Positions 6,818 to 14,917 of a stretch of DNA of 42,470 nucleotides are shown here, in pieces. The notes beneath the pieces were generated by a model. It saw nothing but the letters and a program-made list of their open reading frames with translations. It was not told the origin of the DNA and searched no databases. How positions within the stretch are numbered: the first letter of the stretch is position 1; each line of letters opens with the position of its first letter. Position numbers and translations under genes: made by a program. This DNA is from an uncultured Prevotella sp. (GTDB lineage Bacteria > Bacteroidota > Bacteroidia > Bacteroidales > Bacteroidaceae): assembly GCA_900543155.1 (NCBI GenBank), contig UQQN01000004.1, positions 1 to 42,470 on the forward strand. Direction: 5' to 3'.

Positions 6818-8713
6818 TTAAAATGGGAAGAATAGTGGAATGACCAAGATAGCCACAATGCCCATAATGACTTGCAAGGGCAGACCCACCTTTACGTAAT
6901 CCATAAAGTTGTAATGTCCTGCATTCATCACCATCGCATTGGGCGGTGTACAAATAGGTGTGGCAAAACATGCACTTGCAGCTACTGCTGCTGTCATCAT
7001 AAATGGAGTAGGCGAAACACCTAATTGCGTTGCAGCAGCCCAAGCAATAGGCGCTACAAGAATAGCTGTGGCAGAGTTGCTGATAAACGTGCTAAGCACA
7101 GAAGTTACTACATAGACACCTGCCATAGCAGCAATAGGACCATAAGCATGTAAGCCCTCAACCAATGAAGTGGCTATCCACGCTGAGATTCCTGTTTTTG
7201 ACAGCGCAGTACTCATAGGCATCATAGCTGCAATGAGCACAATACTCTCCCACCCTATCATTTTGTAGGCTGCATCCACACTGCGCACACAGCGCGTAAG
7301 CACCATTAGTAAGCCTGCTATAATAACTACAGCCACAGGTTTCACACCTATATGATCGGCAAAAACCATGAACAGCACCATGAGCAACATGATGGCTGCT
7401 GCAAGGGGCGCTTTGTGATCGAGAGCCACACTCTCGGCATCCTCAGTGGGCGAACCTATTACAATCCACTCGCGATTTTTCTTTGCCATGCTTTCAATGC
7501 CCTTCCATTCGCCATGCACCAATATCATATCACCATTTTTAACCACGTTATCGAGCACGTTGTCGAAAAGGTATTTGCCTTGACGCTTGATAGCCAATAC
7601 ATTCACACCAAAGCGCTCCTTAAAGTTAGCTTTACGCAATGAACGATTGATAAGTGAAGAGTCGGGCGAAATAAGAACTTCAGCCAAACCAATTTCATAA
7701 AAATCGAGTTTGCCTTTTCCCTCACGTTCCACATCTTCGTAAACCGAAAGGTTATGTTCAGCTGCAAACTTTTCTACCTGTTCACGGTGACCAAGCACAT
7801 AGAACGTATCGTCTGCCTGCAAGATGGTATCGGCACTTACCGACTCTTGTATGTTAGAGCTAAAGACGGTGCGATTGGCACGACGTACTTCGAGAATTGT
7901 GATTCCGTATTGCTGACGGATGCCCAATTCACCCACGGTTTTTCCCACCAAGTGTGAACTACCACTTTGTGCTTGCAAACGAAAAACAAGGTCTGCTATA
8001 TGATAATCGTGGAGCAAAGCTGCTAACGTATCATCGTTTGCATTTTCTTCTGCTACACGACTTTTTTTGCCTAAGAATATGCGGCACAAGGGATAAAGCA
8101 ATATGAGTCCTACACCCAAACAGATAATTCCGATAGGTAGAAAGTCGAAGAAGGCAAAACCTTCACGTCCGTTATCACGCAAATATCCGTCGACAATCAA
8201 GTTAGGCGGTGTGCCAATTAGGGTAAGAATACCACCCATAGAACTGGCAAATGCCAAGGGCATCATTAATTTGGAAGGACTAATGCCTGCTGACTTCGAC
8301 ATGGCTAAGATGATGGGCAATAACAATGCCACAGTACCTGTGTTGCTTACGAAAGCAGCCACCACACTGGTCACTAACATTACGAGAAAAAAAAGTTTTA
8401 TCTCGCTTGTGCCAGCTAATTTAAGTAATCGTCCCGAGATGATGCGAGCCAATCCCGTTTGAAACACGGCACCTCCCACAACAAAGAGACCAATCATCAT
8501 CACTACTGCCGAGTTTGAAAAGCCTGCTAAGGCCTCAGCGGGAGTAAGCACGTTTGTTACAAGTAACAATGCCAACGAACAGAGTGCCACAATGTCGCTA
8601 CGCACTTTGTCGGCAATAAATGCAATGATTGTCAATGCAAACACGACTACCACTATGCCTATCTGCCCTGTGGGCGAAGCCAATAGTTGTGTCAAATTGC
8701 TTATTATTTCCAT
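6818..8713 (-). CDS. SLC13 (DASS)-type anion symporter with two TrkA-C domains
   Basis: A 631-residue inner-membrane transporter of the divalent anion:Na+ symporter family. The two halves of the transport domain carry NSAVVMMIGLF, VSNTGTVALLLPI, IGTPPNLIVDG in the first half and STFISNSATAILVAPIA, TPICTPPNAMVM in the second; the paired SNT/SNS and TPPN motifs are the substrate and sodium sites. Between them (about residues 230-410) lie two TrkA-C (RCK-C) regulatory domains (VGELGIRQQYGITILEVRR; LRKANFKERFGVNVLAIKR). Sulfate, phosphate or dicarboxylate are possible substrates; the sequence alone does not decide. Transcribed alone from a good promoter at 8744-8776. Confidence 0.92.
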   Translation of the reverse strand: MEIISNLTQLLASPTGQIGIVVVVFALTIIAFIADKVRSDIVALCSLALLLVTNVLTPAEALAGFSNSAVVMMIGLFVVGGAVFQTGLARIISGRLLKLAGTSEIKLFFLVMLVTSVVAAFVSNTGTVALLLPIILAMSKSAGISPSKLMMPLAFASSMGGILTLIGTPPNLIVDGYLRDNGREGFAFFDFLPIGIICLGVGLILLYPLCRIFLGKKSRVAEENANDDTLAALLHDYHIADLVFRLQAQSGSSHLVGKTVGELGIRQQYGITILEVRRANRTVFSSNIQESVSADTILQADDTFYVLGHREQVEKFAAEHNLSVYEDVEREGKGKLDFYEIGLAEVLISPDSSLINRSLRKANFKERFGVNVLAIKRQGKYLFDNVLDNVVKNGDMILVHGEWKGIESMAKKNREWIVIGSPTEDAESVALDHKAPLAAAIMLLMVLFMVFADHIGVKPVAVVIIAGLLMVLTRCVRSVDAAYKMIGWESIVLIAAMMPMSTALSKTGISAWIATSLVEGLHAYGPIAAMAGVYVVTSVLSTFISNSATAILVAPIAWAAATQLGVSPTPFMMTAAVAASACFATPICTPPNAMVMNAGHYNFMDYVKVGLPLQVIMGIVAILVIPLFFPF

Positions 8714-8743
8714 GATATTCTAAAATTTAGGGGTTAGCACGGA

Positions 8744-8776
8744 CAAAAATAGGTGTTACTTTCAACATAGCCAAAT
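8744..8776 (-). promoter_or_regulatory. Promoter of the SLC13 transporter gene
   Basis: On the minus strand TTTG (8776-8773), a 21-bp spacer and TATTTTTG (8751-8744) match the Bacteroidota primary sigma consensus. The start codon is 31 bp beyond. Confidence 0.7.
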
Positions 8777-8794
8777 ATTTGTTTTTAATTTTGC
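8761..8794 (+). promoter_or_regulatory. Promoter of the 45-residue peptide gene
   Basis: TTTC (8761-8764), 22 bp, then TAATTTTG (8787-8794). It is divergent from and overlaps the transporter promoter, leaving a leader of about 70 bases that contains GGCGTACGCC, a 10-bp palindrome. Confidence 0.5.
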
Positions 8795-8866
8795 ACTAAG
8801 AGTTGTAGTTGACGCCTACTTGGGCGTACGCCTCTTTATTTGAATTCAACAATCTGATATTCTCTT

Positions 8867-9004
8867 ATGACATTACAACGCAAAAAAGATTCTCACAATC
8901 CGTTTGCCTTTAAAGCAAAGGCAACAAAAAAAGGTTCGGGCAAACGCGTAGGCAAGTCTAAACCGCAAAAAGCAAATAATCAGTTGAACCGCAGAGTGAA
9001 ATAA
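8867..9004 (+). CDS. Small basic protein, 45 residues, unknown
   Basis: A short reading frame from ATG 8867 to TAA 9004. It begins MTLQRKKDSHNPF and ends NNQLNRRVK, with the middle rich in K, A and G (KAKATKKGSGKRVGKSK). It has about 14 lysines and arginines against one aspartate and no glutamate, so it is strongly basic and likely to bind nucleic acid or ribosomes. It is the only plus-strand gene among minus-strand neighbours, and a matching promoter lies 70 bp upstream. I do not recognise a named family. It could be a chance frame, but the promoter and the non-random composition argue for a real gene. Confidence 0.55.
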   Translation: MTLQRKKDSHNPFAFKAKATKKGSGKRVGKSKPQKANNQLNRRVK

Positions 9005-9136
9005 GAAGTTATAGCTTATTACATATTACATAGAAAAATAACATCCACAAATTAGCAATGTGTAAGGTATCCATGATACTATAACAAAAAACAGAAAACA
9101 GCGCATCTTCACAGACACACTGTTTCCACAAAGTTT

Positions 9137-9159
9137 GTAAATGTTTAGAAGGCATTTAC
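9137..9159. terminator. Small hairpin downstream of ispG
   Basis: GTAAATG (9137-9143) pairs with CATTTAC (9153-9159) 28 bp beyond the ispG stop. The rest of 9005-9186 shows nothing else I recognise. Confidence 0.35.
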
Positions 9160-9186
9160 ATGAATGAACTAAAAGTATTCTTTTTA

Positions 9187-11061
9187 TTAAATATTTTCGC
9201 GCTTTTGAGCATCGCTCTCAATGAGTTCGAGCAATTTATCGACAGCTTGTTCGGTAGGAATATTCTTCTCCACACACACTTTGCCACGATAAAGGCTCAC
9301 CTTGCCACGAGCAGCACCCACATAGCCATAGTCGGCATCAGCCATTTCGCCAGGACCATTGACAATGCAACCCATAATACCAATTTTCAAGCCTGTTAAA
9401 TGCGCTGTTGCAGCCTTAATACGTGCAATGGTACCAGGAAGATCATAGAGAGTACGACCACAACCAGGGCAACTTATATACTCAGTTTTGGTTGTGCGCA
9501 AACGAGCTGCTTGCAATATGCCAAAAGCGGTAGCGTCTTGCACATCAATGGGTAAAGAACGATCGTCTTCAGGCTTTTGATTAAAGAGCATAATGCCATC
9601 AGTAAGCCCGTCAAACATAAGTGCTCCCATATCGGCTGCAGCCTGCAGTTGAAAGTCTTCCTTTTGGTTCTCGCCTAAACGATATTGCTGGAAGAATATA
9701 ACAGGAACAGGCAATTCTTCGCGCCATAGTTCATGAACCAAAGCACGTTGTTCGCCCAAGCGATTTTGGTGATTGCTCTGTGCTATGATTACGATGCCAG
9801 GAACTGTGCGCAATAAGGCTTTAACCTCGTCTGTAAGGTCGAGATAAGTGAGAAACAAGAACTTAACTTTGGCTGTACACGAAGGCATGGCCATCAAGAA
9901 CTTGGGAGTAAATACAGGATATGTACCCTCTTCACCCTTCCACACATCTGCATCTACAATATAACCTATGCCCGGTGTACGCTTATCGGCATTGGGAAGA
10001 TTACGACCAAGATAAAGATAATCGGGGGTGGGCTGATTCTCTGCAATAGCAGTGTTACCATCCAAACGTGTAGAGATGACTACGGGCACATTGTCGCCAC
10101 CTATATTTCCCACAGGCTGTGTGCGACGACGCACAGGATTTTCGTAACAAAACTGAGGAGCCTCAGTAGCAGGAATCTCGGGATGTCCCGCACGTTTCAC
10201 CACATACGAAGCAAGTTTATAAGCTACAGGAACTTCAACCTCGGGTGCTTCGCTAAGACTTACACGCAAAGTATCACCAATGCCATCGGCAAGCAATGCA
10301 CCAATGCCTACAGCACTCTTAATGCGACCATCTTCACCCTCGCCTGCTTCGGTTACGCCAAGATGCAAGGGAAAGTCCATGTGTTCCATCTGCATTTTGG
10401 CACAAAGCAAACGTACGGAGCGCACCATAACTTGTGTGTTTGAAGCTTTAATAGAGATAACAACGTCTGTAAAATTCTCTTTAACACATACACGCAAGAA
10501 CTCCATACAACTTTCCACGATGCCCGAAGGTGTATCGCCATAACGACACATGATGCGGTCTGAAAGTGAACCATGGTTTACGCCAATGCGCAAAGCTGTG
10601 TGATGTTCTTTGCAAATATTGAGAAGTTTGGTAAAGCGTTCTTCAAGGCGGTGTAACTCAGCAGCATATTCCTCGTCGGTATATTCAAGTTGCTTGAACT
10701 GACGGGCGGGGTCTACGTAGTTTCCGGGATTGATGCGCACTTTTTCTACAATAGTAGCTGCCACATCTGCCACAGCGGGATTAAAGTGTACATCTGCCAC
10801 AAGTGGACGGTCGTAACCTAATTTACGCAATTCTGCTTTAATATTGCGTAAGTTTTCGGCTTCTCTTGTACCTTGTGTGGTAAGTCGCACGTAGTCTGCT
10901 CCAGCATCGAAAATAGCAATGCACTGTCGCACACTTCCTTCGGTGTCGGTAGTAGCAGTTGTGGTCATACTCTGTATGCGCAAAGGATTGTCGCCTCCTA
11001 AGGGACGATTACCCACGTTTACATGATGAGAATGACGCGGATTATAATTGAATATGCTCAT
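9187..11061 (-). CDS. ispG: 4-hydroxy-3-methylbut-2-en-1-yl diphosphate synthase (long form)
   Basis: IspG (GcpE) reduces MEcPP to HMBPP with a [4Fe-4S] cluster, the penultimate step of the MEP isoprenoid pathway. The TIM-barrel part opens with NVGNRPLGGDNPLRIQSMT. The cluster domain near the C-terminus has C531 and C534 (CPGCGRTLYD) and C565 (GCIVNGPGE). At 624 residues it is the long type with an extra domain (about residues 280-520) between barrel and cluster domain, the form found in Bacteroidota and plants; the proteobacterial type is about 370. It follows purE after a hairpin. Confidence 0.96.
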   Translation of the reverse strand: MSIFNYNPRHSHHVNVGNRPLGGDNPLRIQSMTTTATTDTEGSVRQCIAIFDAGADYVRLTTQGTREAENLRNIKAELRKLGYDRPLVADVHFNPAVADVAATIVEKVRINPGNYVDPARQFKQLEYTDEEYAAELHRLEERFTKLLNICKEHHTALRIGVNHGSLSDRIMCRYGDTPSGIVESCMEFLRVCVKENFTDVVISIKASNTQVMVRSVRLLCAKMQMEHMDFPLHLGVTEAGEGEDGRIKSAVGIGALLADGIGDTLRVSLSEAPEVEVPVAYKLASYVVKRAGHPEIPATEAPQFCYENPVRRRTQPVGNIGGDNVPVVISTRLDGNTAIAENQPTPDYLYLGRNLPNADKRTPGIGYIVDADVWKGEEGTYPVFTPKFLMAMPSCTAKVKFLFLTYLDLTDEVKALLRTVPGIVIIAQSNHQNRLGEQRALVHELWREELPVPVIFFQQYRLGENQKEDFQLQAAADMGALMFDGLTDGIMLFNQKPEDDRSLPIDVQDATAFGILQAARLRTTKTEYISCPGCGRTLYDLPGTIARIKAATAHLTGLKIGIMGCIVNGPGEMADADYGYVGAARGKVSLYRGKVCVEKNIPTEQAVDKLLELIESDAQKRENI

Positions 11062-11091
11062 GTTTGAGAAGTATTAAGGAAGAAATAGAGA

Positions 11092-11142
11092 AAGGGAAGT
11101 AATAAGTAACCAAAATAAGTTTATAACCTTAGAACTTCCCTT
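11092..11142. terminator. Hairpin between purE and ispG
   Basis: AAGGGAAGT (11092-11100) pairs with ACTTCCCTT (11134-11142), a 9-bp stem with a 33-nt loop, 8 bp beyond the purE stop. The loop is long and no T-run follows, so termination may be partial. Confidence 0.4.
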
Positions 11143-11149
11143 ATAAACC

Positions 11150-11656
11150 TTAGTTTGTCTTAAACTGATACTTCACCTCAGCAAAATCGGCATTGGCCTT
11201 AACAATTTTCTGCTTGAGTCCTTCCTTATATGCAACAAGACGCTGTGCTACAACCTCATCACTCAAAGCTAGCATTTCTGCAGCAAGGATAGCTGCATTT
11301 TGCGCACCATTAACACCAACGGTGGCTACAGGGATTCCAGGAGGCATTTGGATGATAGAAAGCATTGCATCAAGTCCGTCGAGCATACCCTTAATAGGTA
11401 CACCAATAACGGGTAATGTGGTGCTAGCTGCTATTACGCCAGGCAATGCTGCTGCCATGCCTGCACCTGCAATAATTACACGCAAGCCACGTTCTTTGGC
11501 TCCACGAGCAAAATCTTCAACTTCGGCAGGTGTACGATGTGCCGAAAGGGCATTCATCTCGAAGGGAATCTGCATTTCTTCAAGAAACTTAGCTGCTTTT
11601 TCCATAACGGGTAGATCGCTAGTGCTACCCATGATGATGCTTACTATAGGTGTCAT
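11150..11656 (-). CDS. purE: N5-carboxyaminoimidazole ribonucleotide mutase
   Basis: Class I PurE moves the carboxyl group of N5-CAIR to C4, giving CAIR in de novo purine synthesis. The 168 residues cover the whole domain: SIIMGSTSDLPVMEKAA with the phosphate-binding GSxSD, the conserved SAHRTP, then GAGMAAALPGVIAASTTLPV and the substrate loop VPIKGMLDGLDAML. No purK is adjacent. Located 55 bp after the PAP2-like gene on the same strand, probably part of the rpoN run. Confidence 0.95.
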   Translation of the reverse strand: MTPIVSIIMGSTSDLPVMEKAAKFLEEMQIPFEMNALSAHRTPAEVEDFARGAKERGLRVIIAGAGMAAALPGVIAASTTLPVIGVPIKGMLDGLDAMLSIIQMPPGIPVATVGVNGAQNAAILAAEMLALSDEVVAQRLVAYKEGLKQKIVKANADFAEVKYQFKTN

Positions 11657-11711
11657 ATTTTTAAAATTGCTAATTAGTTAATATGCTATGCCTTTCGGCA
11701 ATATTTTTTCT

Positions 11712-12437
11712 TTATATGAGTAAGATGCTTACAAAACCACTGACAATGCCCACAACGACTCCCCACCCTATCTCTGCATAAGTGTGTTGACGCAATATGA
11801 GGCGGGCTGTACTAACCATTCCACAAAGCAAAATGGCAAGGCAAAGCCACCCTATAGGGTTAAAGGCAAAAATAAAAGAGAATGCCATAAGTGCGCCTAT
11901 CACACCACCTGAAGCCGCTGCATGTGTACTGATTTTTATGCGACTATTGACCAAAGCACATACAATTTGTATGACTAAGGCACCGCCTACCACCCCCATT
12001 GCAAAACGAGGCATGTGTATGTTATAGAGCAAATATAGCAAAGCACCATAGCTGATAATGCTCAGTATGTAAGGCACAAAACGACGTTCGCGCTTGCTCA
12101 TTTGATGTCGGGTCCAACCATTAAACTTGCGATAGAGATAAATGGTAAAGTGGGGTAACAAGATGGTGAAAAAATACACGATGAGTGTAAGTACTATCTT
12201 GGTTTGCAAAGGCAACAAGTTTAGATAACTGAAGATGAATAACACCATAAACGCCACTACTGGTAGATAGAACGGTGCGTAGAGCATCGACACAAAATGG
12301 GCTGCCAAAATAAGCATTCGACTGTCTACTTTGGTGCTTCCAGCCTCACCTTTTCCCTTTTTGATGGAGGGTTGGGACGGCATTGTATGTGTAATCGTTT
12401 CAGTCATTGAATTATTTTTATTGGGAGGAGTTTTCAT
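11712..12437 (-). CDS. PAP2-superfamily membrane protein
   Basis: A 241-residue integral membrane protein with six or more hydrophobic segments after a polar N-terminus. Two blocks resemble the PAP2 phosphatase active site: KISTHAAASGG (about 168-178, the SGH-like motif with its histidine) and TARLILRQHTYAEIGWG (about 210-226, the SRxxxxxHxxxDVxxG-like motif). Both histidines and the second arginine are present. A lipid-phosphate phosphatase role, for example on undecaprenyl or phosphatidylglycerol phosphates, is plausible but not shown. A start at codon 11 (12407) is also possible. Lies 31 bp after rpoN. Confidence 0.75.
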   Translation of the reverse strand: MKTPPNKNNSMTETITHTMPSQPSIKKGKGEAGSTKVDSRMLILAAHFVSMLYAPFYLPVVAFMVLFIFSYLNLLPLQTKIVLTLIVYFFTILLPHFTIYLYRKFNGWTRHQMSKRERRFVPYILSIISYGALLYLLYNIHMPRFAMGVVGGALVIQIVCALVNSRIKISTHAAASGGVIGALMAFSFIFAFNPIGWLCLAILLCGMVSTARLILRQHTYAEIGWGVVVGIVSGFVSILLI

Positions 12438-12468
12438 ATTCTCAATCCCATATTACTTGTTACTTTAC

Positions 12469-14004
12469 TTATCCCTTTCTCAATCTTGCAGTGGGCAAAC
12501 CCAACATATCTCGATATTTGGCTACAGTGCGTCGTGCCACATTATATCCTTGGGCTTTAAGTTGCACAGCGAGGGCTTCGTCTGATAAAGGATGTTTTTT
12601 ATCCTCTGCCTCTATAAGATCTCGAAGAGCAGCCTTCACTTTACGTGCAGAGAGTTCGTCACCATCGCTTGTCGTAAATTGTGACGAGAAAAAGAATTTT
12701 AGAGGATAGGTGCCATAAAGAGTTTGCACATACTTGCTATTAGTAACGCGCGAAACTGTAGAAATATCGACACCAACCACCTCTGCCACTTCTTTAAGGG
12801 TGAGCGGTATCAATTCGTTTTCATCATCATCGTTCACAAAAAACGCTTTTTGTTTGTGAGCAATGACACGCATTACCGAAAGAAGCGTTTCACGACGACG
12901 TTTTAACAAATTAATAAACGATTGTGCAGCATCTACCTTTTGACGAGCATAAGTATAGGCATCTTTTTGCTCGCGCGAAAGCTTGCTTTTATTGGCACCA
13001 TACTGTTTGATGCTATCACAAAAGGCAGGACTTACTTGTAACTCTGGCACATCACCATTATTGAGTGATACCTGCAATTCATTATCATCGGTTACACTTA
13101 CATAAAAGTCGGGCACCACAGTTGGTGCTGTGGCTACAGTCGATTCGTTAAGTGCACTGCCTGGACGTGGATTGAGGTGTACCAATAAATGGCGCACATG
13201 TTCAAAGGTTTCATCGTCCATTTCAAGACGACGCTTTACCACATCCCAATGTTTATTTACAAAGTCCTTAAAACAACGGTCAACCACAGCAAGCGCCAAG
13301 GGGGTGTAAGGACTACGTTGTTCAGAATCTGTTAGTTGTATGTGCAAACACTCTTGCAATGAACGAGCCCCTATTCCACGAGGCTCAAAGGTTTGAAGCA
13401 CACTGAGCAAATGGTCTATCTCTGCTTTGCTTGTATTTACATTATGATAAATGGCCAACTCATCAGCAATCACTTCGGTATCTTTGCGTAAGAGTCCGTC
13501 TTCATCGAGTGAACCTATGATATATTCAATCACCTGCTCCTCGTGTTCATTTAAGTTGTGCTCACTTATTTGACGTTGCAGTTCTTCGTAAAAGGAAGTG
13601 CTACCTGCAAACTGAATTTCTGTGCGGTCACGTTCAGCCTCAGCACGTTGTTGCAAATAACTTGGTACATCGTCTGCCGAGAAATAGTCGCCCATAGCAT
13701 CGGCTTCACGCCCATAGTTTTCAGTATCTTCGTAAGCATTGGGTGCATCAATGTCATCATTTGCTTTATCATCAGCATCTGAGGCACCCATATCGTTACC
13801 CATATCTGCAGAATTGTCAGCAGTGTTATCGGCAAAATGGTCTGCATCACTCTCTTCAAGTGCTGCATTATCCACCATTTCGTCACGCACACGGGTGGCA
13901 AGTTCGGTGATGGGTAATTCCACCAACTTGGCCACTGCCACTTGCATGGTCGACAGTTGTTGCGTTTGCACTGCCGCCTGTGTTTGTTCCAGTTTTTGTG
14001 CCAT
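12469..14004 (-). CDS. rpoN: RNA polymerase sigma-54 factor
   Basis: Alternative sigma factor that needs AAA+ activators and recognises -24/-12 promoters. Region I is the glutamine- and leucine-rich N-terminus (MAQKLEQTQAAVQTQQLSTM and on). Region II is a very acidic stretch (about 50-110; many D, E and N). The core-binding domain follows, then a helix-turn-helix (LKEVAEVVGVDISTVSRVTN, about 405-424). The RpoN box ARRTVAKYR near residue 490 binds the -24 element. No bEBP activator is in the window, so its regulon cannot be read here. Confidence 0.97.
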   Translation of the reverse strand: MAQKLEQTQAAVQTQQLSTMQVAVAKLVELPITELATRVRDEMVDNAALEESDADHFADNTADNSADMGNDMGASDADDKANDDIDAPNAYEDTENYGREADAMGDYFSADDVPSYLQQRAEAERDRTEIQFAGSTSFYEELQRQISEHNLNEHEEQVIEYIIGSLDEDGLLRKDTEVIADELAIYHNVNTSKAEIDHLLSVLQTFEPRGIGARSLQECLHIQLTDSEQRSPYTPLALAVVDRCFKDFVNKHWDVVKRRLEMDDETFEHVRHLLVHLNPRPGSALNESTVATAPTVVPDFYVSVTDDNELQVSLNNGDVPELQVSPAFCDSIKQYGANKSKLSREQKDAYTYARQKVDAAQSFINLLKRRRETLLSVMRVIAHKQKAFFVNDDDENELIPLTLKEVAEVVGVDISTVSRVTNSKYVQTLYGTYPLKFFFSSQFTTSDGDELSARKVKAALRDLIEAEDKKHPLSDEALAVQLKAQGYNVARRTVAKYRDMLGLPTARLRKG

Positions 14005-14041
14005 AGTTAGCTTGTTTTTTTAGGTTTTTATTTTGTTCCCT

Positions 14042-14848
14042 CTACTTAATCTTAGCCGTTTGTGGATTACGTAGTCCACTTGCCCCCTTTAAGAAAGCTT
14101 TGGCATAACCAAAGTTAAGATTCATGTCAAGACGCACAGGAATATGGTTCTTATCGTCTGTAATATAGAACGTAACGATTTCTTTCTCTTTGCCTTTTTC
14201 TTTTTCAACAAAAGAGAAAACGAGACAACGATATTTCACGTTTGTATTCTCCATCTTAAACGTCTTTTTTCCACGATAAATAATGCTCTTCCACTCACAA
14301 GTGTGACCGTCAGGCATTAAGAAGTTGATGCGATGTCCCACCTTCATCTTGTCGGCAGAGAAAGAACGCGCACGCATCAACATGCTTATCATGTCAAAAC
14401 CACAATACTTGCTTATGTGGTTTGAATACTTAGCAGGATTTTTGTCGCGCTGATAACGCATTTTTATTTTGCATTGCCCATTGGGATAACTATACCACAC
14501 CTCATTTTTGCGATAGGTTTTACCCTCTAACGCTTTTTTTATGTAGTATTTGGGCACAAGGTCGAGCCCCATGTAACTCATTAGGGTATCGCGCATCACA
14601 AAGATATTGTCTGCAGTCTTTGAACCACGCGTAATAAGATAACTGCGATAAGCAGGATGCCCCCCATACACTGTTTGTGTGGTGTTCATTGAAGCAGAAC
14701 CTACTTTTATCCAAACAAATTTCCAGTTAAAATAGAGGTCGTAAATAAGCGTTTCACCACTCTTAAAAGCACTATTGCTCGATGAGCATTGTGCATTTGC
14801 GCTCAATCCCGAAAGAACGAACAGCAATAAAAGCATTATTTTTTTCAT
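14042..14848 (-). CDS. DUF3108 family exported protein
   Basis: A 268-residue protein with a signal peptide (MKKIMLLLLFVLSGLSANAQ). The beta-rich body is typical of DUF3108: FKSGETLIYDLYFNWKFVWIKVGSASM near the start, RDTLMSYMGLDLVPKYYIKKALEGK in the middle, and TFYITDDKNHIPVRLDMNLNFG near the end. Family function is unknown; the fold is predicted to bind lipid or envelope components. It lies 37 bp before rpoN and 69 bp after the Ig-like lipoprotein, so is likely co-transcribed with both. Confidence 0.88.
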   Translation of the reverse strand: MKKIMLLLLFVLSGLSANAQCSSSNSAFKSGETLIYDLYFNWKFVWIKVGSASMNTTQTVYGGHPAYRSYLITRGSKTADNIFVMRDTLMSYMGLDLVPKYYIKKALEGKTYRKNEVWYSYPNGQCKIKMRYQRDKNPAKYSNHISKYCGFDMISMLMRARSFSADKMKVGHRINFLMPDGHTCEWKSIIYRGKKTFKMENTNVKYRCLVFSFVEKEKGKEKEIVTFYITDDKNHIPVRLDMNLNFGYAKAFLKGASGLRNPQTAKIK

Positions 14849-14917
14849 AAGCGCTAAATGTTTTTGTGGTTTACCCTAAGTAGCACTGTTTTATTGCGAA
14901 TAGAAACACAAAGTTTT

